Assembly: GCF_008365405.1 (NCBI RefSeq)
Contig: NZ_QOKV01000022.1
Location: forward strand, 29,418 to 93,417
Length of the DNA stretch: 64,000 nt
Reading direction: 5' to 3'
Origin: Azospirillum brasilense
Lineage (GTDB): Bacteria > Pseudomonadota > Alphaproteobacteria > Azospirillales > Azospirillaceae
The notes under the pieces were generated by a model. The model saw only the letters and a program-made list of their open reading frames with translations. It made no database searches and was not told the DNA's origin. Below are positions 52,381-61,773 of the stretch, piece after piece (positions within the stretch are counted from its first letter, which is position 1; each line of letters begins with the position of its first letter). Both the position numbers and the translations under genes were made by a program.

Positions 52381-53022
52381 ATGGGTGTGCTGATGCCGGA
52401 CGCGGTCGCCGAGGTTGGCCATCTGCTGGCGGTGGTGGAGGCGCTGGAGCCGCGGGCGGCGCAGGAGCTGCGCGGCGGGCTGCCGCGCTGCGATTCCACT
52501 TTCGGTCTCGGGCTGGCCTTCTTCCTGGCGGCGACCGCCAACGGCGCGCGGGCGTGGCTGGGGCCGAAGCGCTGCCGCCTGCTGGAGCAGCTCGACGGCG
52601 GCGCCCTGCTGGACGACCTCGACCTGGCGCTGGCGCCACGCCACCGCCGCACCGCCGACGGCCGGGAGTGGCGGGTGATGAGCATCCCCGTGATGGACGG
52701 CACGGCGGCGGGCGGCTGCCGCGGTCTGCTCTGCGCCATATCCGACGGGGCGGACCTTCAGACGGGAAGCGCGCTGGTCCTGCAGATGCGGCTGCCGGCG
52801 CTGGGGGCGGTGCAGCTCGTTGCGGCGGGGGAGGGGCGGCGGTTCGACGTGACCCTGCAGACCGGCGGCGGCCTGTCCTCCGCCGCGCTGGCCGACATGC
52901 AGGACGGCTTCGCCGGCGCCATGGGCGACGCGGGCTTGGGCGGCGACCTGACGGTCGGACCGCTGGCCGGGGCGTGGCTGGACCTGGAGGAGGAGGCGCT
53001 CAGCGCGGACTGGTCTGGGTAG
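52381..53022 (+). CDS. Unknown protein after fliG with a FliK-C-like end
   Basis: 213 residues starting 11 bases after fliG. The first half (LLAVVEALEPRAAQELRGGLPRC) is helical. The second half, VLQMRLPALGAVQLVAAGEGRRFDVTLQTGG followed by a helix and LGGDLTVG, resembles the order of strands and helix in the FliK C-terminal domain (LRLxPxxLGxVxV). It could be an extra hook-length or export regulator. The resemblance is weak and by eye. Confidence 0.65.
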   Translation: MGVLMPDAVAEVGHLLAVVEALEPRAAQELRGGLPRCDSTFGLGLAFFLAATANGARAWLGPKRCRLLEQLDGGALLDDLDLALAPRHRRTADGREWRVMSIPVMDGTAAGGCRGLLCAISDGADLQTGSALVLQMRLPALGAVQLVAAGEGRRFDVTLQTGGGLSSAALADMQDGFAGAMGDAGLGGDLTVGPLAGAWLDLEEEALSADWSG

Positions 53023-53060
53023 GGCGTGGGAGGTGGTCGCGCCGGGCCCCCAATTCCCCC

Positions 53061-53840
53061 TCACCCCGCCAGCCGCGCCTCGCCAACCCCGCGCCCGAAC
53101 CCCACATAGCCCGGCAACACGCGGCGCGCCGGCAGGGCCGGGGCAGGGTCCTCATGCTCGGGCGGGGCCTCGAACTTGTAACCGCGGCCGTAGACGGTCT
53201 CGATGTAGCGGGCGCCGCCGGTGGCTTCGGCGATCTTCTTGCGCAGCTTGCAGATGTAGACGTCGATGACCTTGTCCAGCGGGTCGGCGCCGGACAGGCC
53301 GTAGACCTCGTCGTAGATGTGCTCCTTGGAGACGACGCGGCGGTGATGGGCGGCCAGGACGCCGAGGATGGCGTGCTCGCGCTGGCTCAGCCGCAGCCGC
53401 TCGCCATCGACGTCCGGGTCGCGCCCGTCGAGGAACACCGTCAGCCGGCCCACCCGCACCGCGTTGCTCAGCAGGCCGCGCGAGCGCCGCCGCGCCACCT
53501 CAATGCGCGCCCGCACCTCGGCGCTGACCACCGGCTTGACCAGCACGTCGTCGGCCCCGGCGTGCAGCAGCTCCACCGTCGTCGTCACGCAGCGCCGGTC
53601 GAGCAGGCAGAGGATCGCCGCCCCGACCTGATGCGCCCGCAGCGCCGCCACGCAGCGCGCCGGGTCATCGACGCCGCCCAGGACGATGGCGTCGTAGCCC
53701 AGCCCGTCCGCGCCCTGCTCCCGCAGAAGCTCCTCCAGCCCGGCCCAGTCCTGGCGGTCGTAGCGGATCTTCCCCATGCCGAGCTGACGGCCGAGCGCGT
53801 CGGCGATCAACGGATTTGGTTCAACCAGGACAGCACGCAT
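53061..53840 (-). CDS. Atypical OmpR-family response regulator, copy 2
   Basis: 259 residues. Residues 1-230 are identical to copy 1 at 10653-11447; over those 690 bases I count 12 differences, all silent, five of them in the first 12 codons. The tails then differ completely. Like copy 1 it has EPN in place of the acidic pocket and Gly55 at the phospho-acceptor position, with an intact winged helix. It lies downstream of fliG on the opposite strand, facing inward, so the two copies are inverted repeats flanking the flagellar genes. The motif at 53993 is in its upstream region. Confidence 0.9.
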   Translation of the reverse strand: MRAVLVEPNPLIADALGRQLGMGKIRYDRQDWAGLEELLREQGADGLGYDAIVLGGVDDPARCVAALRAHQVGAAILCLLDRRCVTTTVELLHAGADDVLVKPVVSAEVRARIEVARRRSRGLLSNAVRVGRLTVFLDGRDPDVDGERLRLSQREHAILGVLAAHHRRVVSKEHIYDEVYGLSGADPLDKVIDVYICKLRKKIAEATGGARYIETVYGRGYKFEAPPEHEDPAPALPARRVLPGYVGFGRGVGEARLAG

Positions 53841-54191
53841 GGGGTTCTCCGCAGAATCGGATCGGCCAGGGCGATTGATTTGCTTTTTAGGAAAAGTCTT
53901 TTTTCGCGCCTGCAAACATCATTCAAAAAACCAATCGAAATCCGTACTGTCAATCGTTGGAGTTAATACCTTGGCGAGAGACGGGAGTCGGCGTTAAAGC
54001 GGTTTTAAAACCCGTTAACAGAAATGATTTTGGGAAATTTGCCGGCGAAAGCCGTGAAAATACAGGACGAATTCTCGGCTCCGCTTTTGCCGGCTGTCTC
54101 CCTGTCCTGGCCTATGGAAAAAGGTCCCTGTGCGCGGCGCGCCGGACGCGCTACTGTGGCGGTGCAGGCCCGACTGTCAGGATAAGCCGCG
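53841..54191. promoter_or_regulatory. AT-rich intergenic region with a CCGG-related motif at 53993-54011
   Basis: 351 bases between divergent genes. GTTAAAGCGGTTTTAAAAC at 53993-54011 resembles the motif before flgB and flhA, lacking one C of the core. The part nearest regulator copy 2 is AT-rich (CTTTTTAGGAAAAGTC, TTCAAAAAACC) like the region before copy 1. No small gene was seen. Confidence 0.45.
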
Positions 54192-55010
54192 ATGACCGAG
54201 ATGATGCCGCTCTCCAACGCCGAGGATACGACGCCTCCGCCCGCGGCGCCGGCCAAGCGGACCACCCGTCAGCGCGCGGCAAAGGCGCCGTCGGAGGAAA
54301 CCACGCAACTCCTGCGCGTCTATGGCGACCAGGTCGCGACGCTGGGCGAACAGATCGCCAAGGCCGAGGCCGCGGCGGACAGCGAACGGGCGGAACGGCT
54401 GCGGGTGATCGCCGAGCACGCCTCCGAACGCGAACGCTGGCGCGAGGCCATCGGGCAGGTGGAGCGGGTGCGCTCCGGGGAGGTCGGGACCCTCCAAGGC
54501 GATCGCGACGCGGAGCGCGACCGCATCAATCAACTCGTCGAGACGCTGATCGCCGAAACCTCGGCGCGCGAGCAGGGCATGGCCCGTGCGCTTCAGGACG
54601 CGGAGAACCGGCTGTCCGCGGTGAATTCTGAGATCGCCGCCCTGCGCCTGTCCCACGCGGTGGCTCTGGACCGGCTCCAGGCCGACCGGGAGGCGGAGCG
54701 CAAGCGCATCGGCGACCTCGTGGAACGGCTGATCGCCGACACGGAGGCGCGGGAACGCGGTTTCCGTCAGCGCATCGAGGCGGCGGAACGCCGCAGCGAG
54801 GAGGCGCAAACGGCCTTGGAGCGGGAGCGCCGGACCGGCGTGGAGCTGGAGAAACGGCTGGAGCGGCTGACCGGCACGCTGGACGGCCTGCGCCGCGACC
54901 GCGAGGCCGAGGTCGCTGCCTACGAGGCGATGCGCGACCAATGCCGCATCCTGGTGACCGAGCTGGCGCGGCGGCAGAGCCCCTGGTGGCGCCGCCTGTT
55001 CCAGCGCTGA
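54192..55010 (+). CDS. Coiled-coil protein of unknown function
   Basis: 272 residues, highly charged and helical from about residue 35 to 255, with heptad-like Glu/Arg/Leu patterns and internal repetition: DRDAERDRINQLVETLIAET recurs as DREAERKRIGDLVERLIADT. The N-terminus is Pro/Ala-rich with basic KRTTRQRAAKAP, which could contact nucleic acid. No recognised family; a KfrA-like or scaffold role is possible. It is divergent from regulator copy 2 and may share the motif at 53993. Confidence 0.7.
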   Translation: MTEMMPLSNAEDTTPPPAAPAKRTTRQRAAKAPSEETTQLLRVYGDQVATLGEQIAKAEAAADSERAERLRVIAEHASERERWREAIGQVERVRSGEVGTLQGDRDAERDRINQLVETLIAETSAREQGMARALQDAENRLSAVNSEIAALRLSHAVALDRLQADREAERKRIGDLVERLIADTEARERGFRQRIEAAERRSEEAQTALERERRTGVELEKRLERLTGTLDGLRRDREAEVAAYEAMRDQCRILVTELARRQSPWWRRLFQR

Positions 55011-55013
55011 GCT

Positions 55014-55247
55014 TTATTCATCGTCTTTGCTATCGCCGCCGCGGAAGGGCGCGGTCGCCACATGGGCCGTGGCCGACACCACGTCGCCGGCGACGCTGAC
55101 CGCGGACCCGGCGACGCTGGCCGCCGTGTCCACGGTGGCGACCACCACCCCGCAACCGGTCAGAAACAAGGCCGCCGGAAGGATCAGGGCGGTGGCAAAC
55201 AAGCTGGAGCGGGACAGGGCAGGGCGGGACAGGGCGGGGCGTGGCAT
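55014..55247 (-). CDS. Small lipoprotein of unknown function
   Basis: 77 residues from the ATG at 55247. Signal peptide SLFATALILPAALFLTGC ends in a lipobox. The mature part is Ala/Val-rich (VDTAASVAGSAVSVAGDVVSATAHVATAP) and ends acidic. It resembles small lipoproteins seen widely in proteobacteria, function unknown. Confidence 0.65.
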   Translation of the reverse strand: MPRPALSRPALSRSSLFATALILPAALFLTGCGVVVATVDTAASVAGSAVSVAGDVVSATAHVATAPFRGGDSKDDE

Positions 55248-55371
55248 GGTCTTCGACCTTTGAATGGAGTGACGCCGCTCCACTATGCCCCGGACGCGCG
55301 ATGGCGCGCCTGTGACCAAACGGCGGCGCTCATGCTGTCACGCCGCCGTATCGCTGCCAAGCGGGTCCTGC

Positions 55372-56055
55372 TTAAGACAGCCTCTTGAAGACCATGCGCC
55401 GCATCGGCTGGTCGAATTTGGTCATCCCCTCCGCGTCGATCCGCCCGCTGGCGGCGAAGCGGCGGCGGACCTCGGCCTCGACCGGAGGCAGGCGCTCGCG
55501 CCGCGCCGGGTCCACGGCGGTGACGTGGGTCAGGTAATGATCGGCGTCGCGGTAGCGCACCACCGTGCCGTAGACCGTCTCGTCCACCGCCTGCAGCGGC
55601 AGCGGCGGATGCTTCAGCGTGTCGTAGGCGGCGGCGCGCACCTCCGTCTCGTCCTCGATGGGCAGGATGACCTCGAAATAGGCGCCCTCGGCGATCGGCT
55701 CCACCACCACCAACGTGCCGCCGGGCTTCAGGACCCGCGCCGCCTCGGCCATCGCGTCGGCCATGACCGCCAGCGGCAGGTGGTGGAAGCTGTTGGAGTA
55801 AACGACGGCGTCCACCGACGCGTCGGCCAGCGGCAGCGCCTCCCCCTTGCCGACGCGGTAGTCGGCGCCGGCCACCGGTTCCGCCTTGCGGGCGCGGGCG
55901 AGCTGGCCCTCGCTGATCTCAATGCCGATGGCCCGGGCGCCGAGTCCCGCGAAATGGCGGGTCAGCGCCCCGTCGCCGCAGCCGACATCCACCACGGTCC
56001 GGTCCCGCGGGTCCAGAATCTCGGCCAGGGCGTCCTTCAGGGTCATCGTCGTCAT
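55372..56055 (-). CDS. Class I SAM-dependent methyltransferase
   Basis: 227 residues of the UbiE-like methyltransferase fold. Motif I TVVDVGCGDGALTRHFAGLG, the acidic end of strand 2 in IGIEISEGQL, and the later VYSNSFHHLPL / LKPGGTLVVVEP are present. The substrate is not recognisable and no pathway neighbour is adjacent. Confidence 0.85.
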   Translation of the reverse strand: MTTMTLKDALAEILDPRDRTVVDVGCGDGALTRHFAGLGARAIGIEISEGQLARARKAEPVAGADYRVGKGEALPLADASVDAVVYSNSFHHLPLAVMADAMAEAARVLKPGGTLVVVEPIAEGAYFEVILPIEDETEVRAAAYDTLKHPPLPLQAVDETVYGTVVRYRDADHYLTHVTAVDPARRERLPPVEAEVRRRFAASGRIDAEGMTKFDQPMRRMVFKRLS

Positions 56056-56115
56056 GGTGCGTTTCCGTTTTTCTTGATGGTTGGCAGGTGTTGGGGGCGT
56101 TCCGGCCCTGGTGGG

Positions 56116-57156
56116 TCAGGGCGCGGCGTTCAGCGTCCGCCGGAAATAGTCGAGGACCTCGTCGTTCAGCCGCGCGTGGAAGCCGGCGCGGTCGAAGCCC
56201 GGCGGGTCCTGCACCGTCGCGCCGAAGCGGGCGGCGGCGCTGGCCGGGACCGGCGTCAGGAAGGCGTAGTGGCCGGCGCCGGGGACGAGGTCGTATTCCG
56301 GCGGCCGGGGCAGCAGGCCGCGCACCCGCGCCACCTGGAGGGCGCCGCTCTCGTCGCCCTTCTCCGCCTCGTACAGCCGCACCGGGACGGTGACGCGGGA
56401 CAGCGCGCCGTCCCCGAACAGCGCACCGACCGGGTCCATCAGCAGCAGCGACCGGATGCGGGAGTCGGTGGCGGCTTCCAGCCGCTTCGGGGCGGCCGCG
56501 GCGGTGGTCTTGGCGCCCGCCGGGCAGAGGCTGCTATTGTCCGGATGGGTGGTGCAGACCTGGGCCAGCCGCCCCGGTTCGGCGACCCCGCCCGCCACCG
56601 CCAGCGCCGCATGGCCCCCGGCCGCGTAGCCGAGCACGCCGATGCGCTGCCGGTCCACCCGGAAGCCCATGGGCGAGGAGGCCAGCACGGCGTCCAGTGC
56701 CGCGCGGAGCTGCAGCGGCAGTTCCGGCCACAGCGGCACGGTGCCGACCCGGTCGCCCCTGCCGGTTCCGGGATCGGCGCCGGGCTCCATGCCGCCGAGA
56801 TGGGTCACGATGGCGGTCATCATCCCGCGGCGCGCCAGGAACAGGGCGACGCTGACCATCGCCAGCCCGTTGCGCGCCGGTCCCTGGGTCATCATCACCA
56901 GCGGCATGGAATTCAGCGCCGGCCCGCCCTCCGGGGCGACGTTCAGGTGATAGGGGCCGCGCCGGATCGGCTGGACGGGATCGCGCGTCGGGTAGAGCAA
57001 CAGGATCGGCACCGTCTTGCCCGTGCCCGGATCGGCGTAGGCGATCTGCGACACCGCCGCCCGGAACTGGGCCGGCGTTTCCGCCCGCGCAGGCAGGATC
57101 GGGAGCAGCCCGGTCATCACAAGAGCCAGAACCCACCGCCGTGTTCGCGGACTCAT
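56116..57156 (-). CDS. Exported alpha/beta-hydrolase-like protein lacking the nucleophile serine
   Basis: 346 residues from the ATG at 57156 with a signal peptide (VLALVMTGLLPILPARAE). The fold follows predicted dienelactone/PAF-acetylhydrolase relatives, with MPLVMMTQGPARNGLAM, VTHLGGME and a late GAGHYAFLTP histidine. The nucleophile elbow, normally G-x-S-x-G, reads GVLGYAAGGHAAL, with Ala where Ser should be. Unless another residue serves, it is probably not a serine hydrolase. The gene is otherwise intact. Confidence 0.75.
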   Translation of the reverse strand: MSPRTRRWVLALVMTGLLPILPARAETPAQFRAAVSQIAYADPGTGKTVPILLLYPTRDPVQPIRRGPYHLNVAPEGGPALNSMPLVMMTQGPARNGLAMVSVALFLARRGMMTAIVTHLGGMEPGADPGTGRGDRVGTVPLWPELPLQLRAALDAVLASSPMGFRVDRQRIGVLGYAAGGHAALAVAGGVAEPGRLAQVCTTHPDNSSLCPAGAKTTAAAAPKRLEAATDSRIRSLLLMDPVGALFGDGALSRVTVPVRLYEAEKGDESGALQVARVRGLLPRPPEYDLVPGAGHYAFLTPVPASAAARFGATVQDPPGFDRAGFHARLNDEVLDYFRRTLNAAP

Positions 57157-57370
57157 CGCAACCCCTCCGGCATTATGTCTCGAAGCCTTCCCCGCTAGGG
57201 GGGAGTGTGGCCGTCTTGCCGGTCGAACGGCAAGAGCGTCGTGTCTTCCCTCTAAACAATGGGGCCTGAACAATGGGATCCGCAAATCATAGCGCCTTGC
57301 CAAGGAACGGGCCGCGCTGTACCACGGCGGTGAGCCCAGCGAACCGCCAAGGCACAGGCCGGCCCGTCCC

Positions 57371-58036
57371 ATGTTCGACAGCTTCCTTCTCGCCTTCACA
57401 GCGCTGTTCTCGATCGTCAACCCCATCGCCATGGCGCTGATCTTCAGCCAAGTGACGGCGGAGCGCAGCCACGGCGAGCGGGTGCAACTCGCCACGCTGG
57501 TCGCCGTCTATTCGGCCATCGTCATGCTGACGGCCCTGTGGGCGGGGTCCTATGTGCTGAATTTCTTCGGCATTTCGCTGGCGGCGCTGCGGATCGCCGG
57601 CGGCTTCGTGGTGGCGGAGCGCGCCTGGGCGCTGCTGAGCGCGCCGGAAGCCCACGAGGCCCGCAAGCAGGAGCAGGCCGCACCGGCGGAGGATGCCGGG
57701 GAATCCGATGTCGGGGAATCGGCCTTCTTCCCCCTGACCATTCCCTTCACCACCGGCCCCGGCACCATCTCCGTCGCCATCGCGCTCGGCGCCACCCGCC
57801 CCAGAGGCACAGAGGGGCTCGCCGAATTCTTCATCGGCGTGTCGGCGGCGGCGCTGGCCATCGCGCTGCTGATCTGGCTGTCCTACCGTTCCGCCGACCG
57901 GCTGGTGGCGCTGCTCGGCCACACCCGCGCCCGCGTGCTGACGCGGCTGTTCGCCTTCCTGCTGTTCTGCGTCGGCGTCCAGATCCTGCTGACCGGCATC
58001 CTGGACGCCTTCCCCGCGCTGGCCTCGGGGCGCTGA
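57371..58036 (+). CDS. MarC-family integral membrane protein
   Basis: 221 residues with six hydrophobic helices. The MarC/UPF0056 hallmarks ALFSIVNPIAMALIFSQVT, the middle PLTIPFTTGPGTISVAIALG and the end LFCVGVQILLTGI are present. The biochemical role of the family is unknown. Confidence 0.88.
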   Translation: MFDSFLLAFTALFSIVNPIAMALIFSQVTAERSHGERVQLATLVAVYSAIVMLTALWAGSYVLNFFGISLAALRIAGGFVVAERAWALLSAPEAHEARKQEQAAPAEDAGESDVGESAFFPLTIPFTTGPGTISVAIALGATRPRGTEGLAEFFIGVSAAALAIALLIWLSYRSADRLVALLGHTRARVLTRLFAFLLFCVGVQILLTGILDAFPALASGR

Positions 58037-58046
58037 CCAGCCCAAA

Positions 58047-59105
<1,059 letters not shown>

Positions 59106-59439
59106 GGCTTCCTCCAAATTTTTTCTTTTTGAAAAAGCGGAAATCACCGGGACGCAAAGCTCGGGCGTTGCGCGCGGAAGAGGTCCGCGCGCCGTGCGGT
59201 GGTACGGCGTGTCCGCTTTTCCTTGCCCTGTGCTTCACCCCTGCATGGTCGGGCGGGGAAGCGACGGGCTGTTCTCTTGAAGGAAACTAGATGCGCATGA
59301 AAATGCTGGCAAGACGGACGGTTGGCCGGCCTGCAAAAAGCAAGGAGATGAGCGCCGGGGCGGTCCGGCGGCGGGAAAGTGTCGCGGACGGGACCGCGAA
59401 CGATAATTTCCGGTCCGCTTATCCTATGGGAAAGAGGCC

Positions 59440-59483
59440 GGGGACCGGCCGGGCGTTGGGGGGAGCCCGCCCGGCCGGTCCCC
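59440..59483 (-). terminator. Long GC hairpin after the DUF2076 gene
   Basis: GGGGACCGGCCGGGCG (59440-59455) pairs perfectly over 16 bp with 59468-59483 around a 12-base loop, seven bases after the DUF2076 stop. The following tract CCTCTTTCC is only weakly T-rich. It lies in the 384-base gap 59106-59489, which otherwise holds the promoter of the dehydrogenase and no credible gene. Confidence 0.5.
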
Positions 59484-59489
59484 GCGGGA

Positions 59490-60104
59490 TCAGAATTCCT
59501 CCTCGTCCCCGCCGAAGCCGCCCCACGAATCCTCTTCGCTGGGGATCTCCTCGGCCACCTGATCGACGGCGCCCTGGGCCTCCTGGGCGATGGCCTCACC
59601 GCCGCCGGAGAAGGCGCTGGACAGCGCGCTGCCGATCAGCATACCGCCGGCCACGCCCATGGCGGTCTGCATGGCGCCGGCCATGAAGCCGCCGCCGGCC
59701 CGCTGCGGCTGCTGGGCGTAGGCGGCGACGCGCGGGTCGCCGTAGGCCGGGGCGGCGCCGGGGGCCTGGCCCCAGGGCGAGCCGCCGGGGCGCTGCTGCG
59801 GGGCGGGGGCAGGCTTGGCGCCGCCGCCGCCGAACAGGCCGCCGAAGATGCCGCCGCCGCCGGCCGCCGCGGCCGGGCGCTCCTGAAGCTGGCGCTCCAG
59901 CTCCTGGTTCTGGTTCTGCGAGGCGGCCAGCGCCTGCTCCAGCATGACGATGGCCTGGGCCATCAGGTAGGGCGCGCCCGGCTGGCGGGCGATGGTGTCG
60001 CGGATGTGGGCTTCGGCCTGCGGGTCGCGCGGGCCGGACTGGGCCTCGGCCTGACGCAGCTTGGCGAAGAGGTCGTCAATGATCTGGCGTTCGGTCTGGT
60101 CCAT
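59490..60104 (-). CDS. DUF2076-family protein
   Basis: 204 residues. Starts MDQTERQIIDDLFAKLRQAE as in the DUF2076 family, with a helix QAIVMLEQALAASQNQNQELERQLQE, then Gly/Pro/Gln-rich low-complexity sequence, a hydrophobic Gly-rich segment GAMQTAMGVAGGMLIGSALSSAFSGGG, and a highly acidic tail ending GDEEEF. Proposed periplasmic ligand-binding sensor in some annotations; role here unknown. Confidence 0.82.
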   Translation of the reverse strand: MDQTERQIIDDLFAKLRQAEAQSGPRDPQAEAHIRDTIARQPGAPYLMAQAIVMLEQALAASQNQNQELERQLQERPAAAAGGGGIFGGLFGGGGAKPAPAPQQRPGGSPWGQAPGAAPAYGDPRVAAYAQQPQRAGGGFMAGAMQTAMGVAGGMLIGSALSSAFSGGGEAIAQEAQGAVDQVAEEIPSEEDSWGGFGGDEEEF

Positions 60105-60429
60105 GGCGGTGCTCGTGCTCTCGGTGGTTTGAGGGATGGTCCGGCCGTGCCCCGGTGCGTCGCCCATTGGATGGGCGGCGGCGTCCGGAGGGGGCCGGAA
60201 AGATGTGGAGGGTGTGGGAGAGGTCTGGGGATCGCGGGTCCATGGGAGCATTCAGTCCCTCCAAGTGCGGTCACGCCCGTCGGCGCAAGAGCAGGTGAAG
60301 AGATCCGACATCGCGACCACGTCTAAGTCGCCAGAGGGGCCCGGATCACAGGTCTCGGAGACGTGGGGAGGGCCGGGAAACCTGTCAAGAGAGGGGGGCG
60401 CCAGAAAAACAACGGAAAACAGCGCTGCG
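60105..60429. other. Intergenic region with no recognised feature
   Basis: 325 bases between the DUF2076 gene and the end of the AI-2E-type transporter, both leftward. It should contain the DUF2076 promoter near 60105-60200. No gene, repeat family member or clear hairpin was seen. Confidence 0.4.
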
Positions 60430-61545
60430 TTATTCGGGCCGGGTGCGCGCCTCGAAGCGGCGGCGGTCGCTTTTGTCGCTGAGCACGAAGGCGAAGGGGC
60501 GCAGCGCGTCGATGTGGCTGAGCGCGATGGCGATCAGGACGGTCATCGGCACCGCCAGCACGGTCCCGGCGGCCCCCCACAGCCAGCTCCACAGCAGCAG
60601 CGAACTGACGATCACCAGGGGCGAGATGGCGAGCTGCTTGCCCTCCAGCCGCGGGCCGATGAAGTTGCCCATTACCTGCTCGATCACCAGCAGCCCGCCG
60701 GCGACCATCAGGGCGGTGGACGAACCGCTCTGGGCCAGCGCCATCAGAACGGGCAGGGTGGCCGCTCCCACCGACCCGATCACCGGGATGTAGTTCAGCA
60801 GGAAGGCCAGGAAGCCCCACAGGAACAGGAAGTCGATCCCGAACAGCGACAGCCAGCCGATGTAGAGCGCCCCGGTGATCAGCCCCAGCGTCGTGCTGAC
60901 CAGCAGGAAGCGGCGGAACTGCTGGGCGATGGCGGTGACCGCGGTGACGGTGGTGGCGCAGCGCTCCGGCCCCAGCGTCTTGACGATCTTCTCGCGCCAG
61001 ACCGGCGCCTCGACCAGCATCAGCAGGGCGAGGAAGAGGACGATGACCACCGTCGAGACGGCTTCCCGGGCCGCCGTCAGCACCGACGCGACGAGGCCGG
61101 ACAGCGCCTCCGCCCCGCCGCCTCCGGAGTCGCTGCTGCTGGAATTGCCGAGAAACCGCTCGCGCAGCCCGTCGATCCAGCCGTTCGCCTGCCCCCACAG
61201 GCGTTGCAGCTCTTCGGCGTGGCGCGGCACCTCGCCGGCCACGCGCTGGCCGATGAACCACAGGCCCCCGGCGAAGACGGCCAGCACCAGCAGCACCGTC
61301 AGCATGGCGGCGAGCGGGCCGAGCAAGGCCAGCCGCGGCGGCACCCGGTCGCGCACCCAGCGCCCGACCGGCGCCACGGCGACCGCCACGAAGAAGGCCC
61401 CGGCCAGCGGGATGAGCACCGGCGCGGCGGCGCCGAGGCCCCACAGGACGGCCAGGGCGGCCAGCAGGCCGAGCAGCCAGAGGCCGAGCGTGATCCGGTC
61501 GATGGACCAGCGCCGATTCCCGTTCGCGTCCTCTCGCTGTGCCAA
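60430..61545 (-). CDS. AI-2E-family transporter (PerM type)
   Basis: 371 residues with about eight hydrophobic helices. Family marks include VLIPLAGAFFVAVAVAPVGRWVR near the start, RRFLLVSTTLGLITGALYIGWLSLFG, and FLLNYIPVIGSVGAATLPVLMAL with the characteristic YIPxxG. Members move autoinducer-2, ions or other solutes; substrate unknown here. The start appears to be TTG at 61545 with GGGGAG nine bases ahead, as no ATG or GTG gives the full first helix. Confidence 0.85.
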   Translation of the reverse strand: MAQREDANGNRRWSIDRITLGLWLLGLLAALAVLWGLGAAAPVLIPLAGAFFVAVAVAPVGRWVRDRVPPRLALLGPLAAMLTVLLVLAVFAGGLWFIGQRVAGEVPRHAEELQRLWGQANGWIDGLRERFLGNSSSSDSGGGGAEALSGLVASVLTAAREAVSTVVIVLFLALLMLVEAPVWREKIVKTLGPERCATTVTAVTAIAQQFRRFLLVSTTLGLITGALYIGWLSLFGIDFLFLWGFLAFLLNYIPVIGSVGAATLPVLMALAQSGSSTALMVAGGLLVIEQVMGNFIGPRLEGKQLAISPLVIVSSLLLWSWLWGAAGTVLAVPMTVLIAIALSHIDALRPFAFVLSDKSDRRRFEARTRPE

Positions 61546-61773
61546 GGCCGTCCGCTCCCCGCTGTTGCGCCTGTCGTTGCGCCTATCGTTGCAATGCGCC
61601 GCCCGAGGGGCAGCATGAGCTTGACGCGGAACCGGCCGCGATGTTCCGCCGCGCCCCGTTCCCGGCGGGGGCGCAGAATTGCCGCCGGGGGGACGTTGCG
61701 GCGCAGCAGGCCCGGCACCAACTCACTGGGGCCGGCTCCGCCGGAGCGGGATTCAGCCTTGGGGACACACGCC

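Noticed and set aside
59291..59686. A 131-codon rightward frame in the gap after the amino-acid dehydrogenase
   Set aside because: Its second half is antisense to the DUF2076 gene and rich in Pro/Arg, and it runs through the strong hairpin at 59440-59483.
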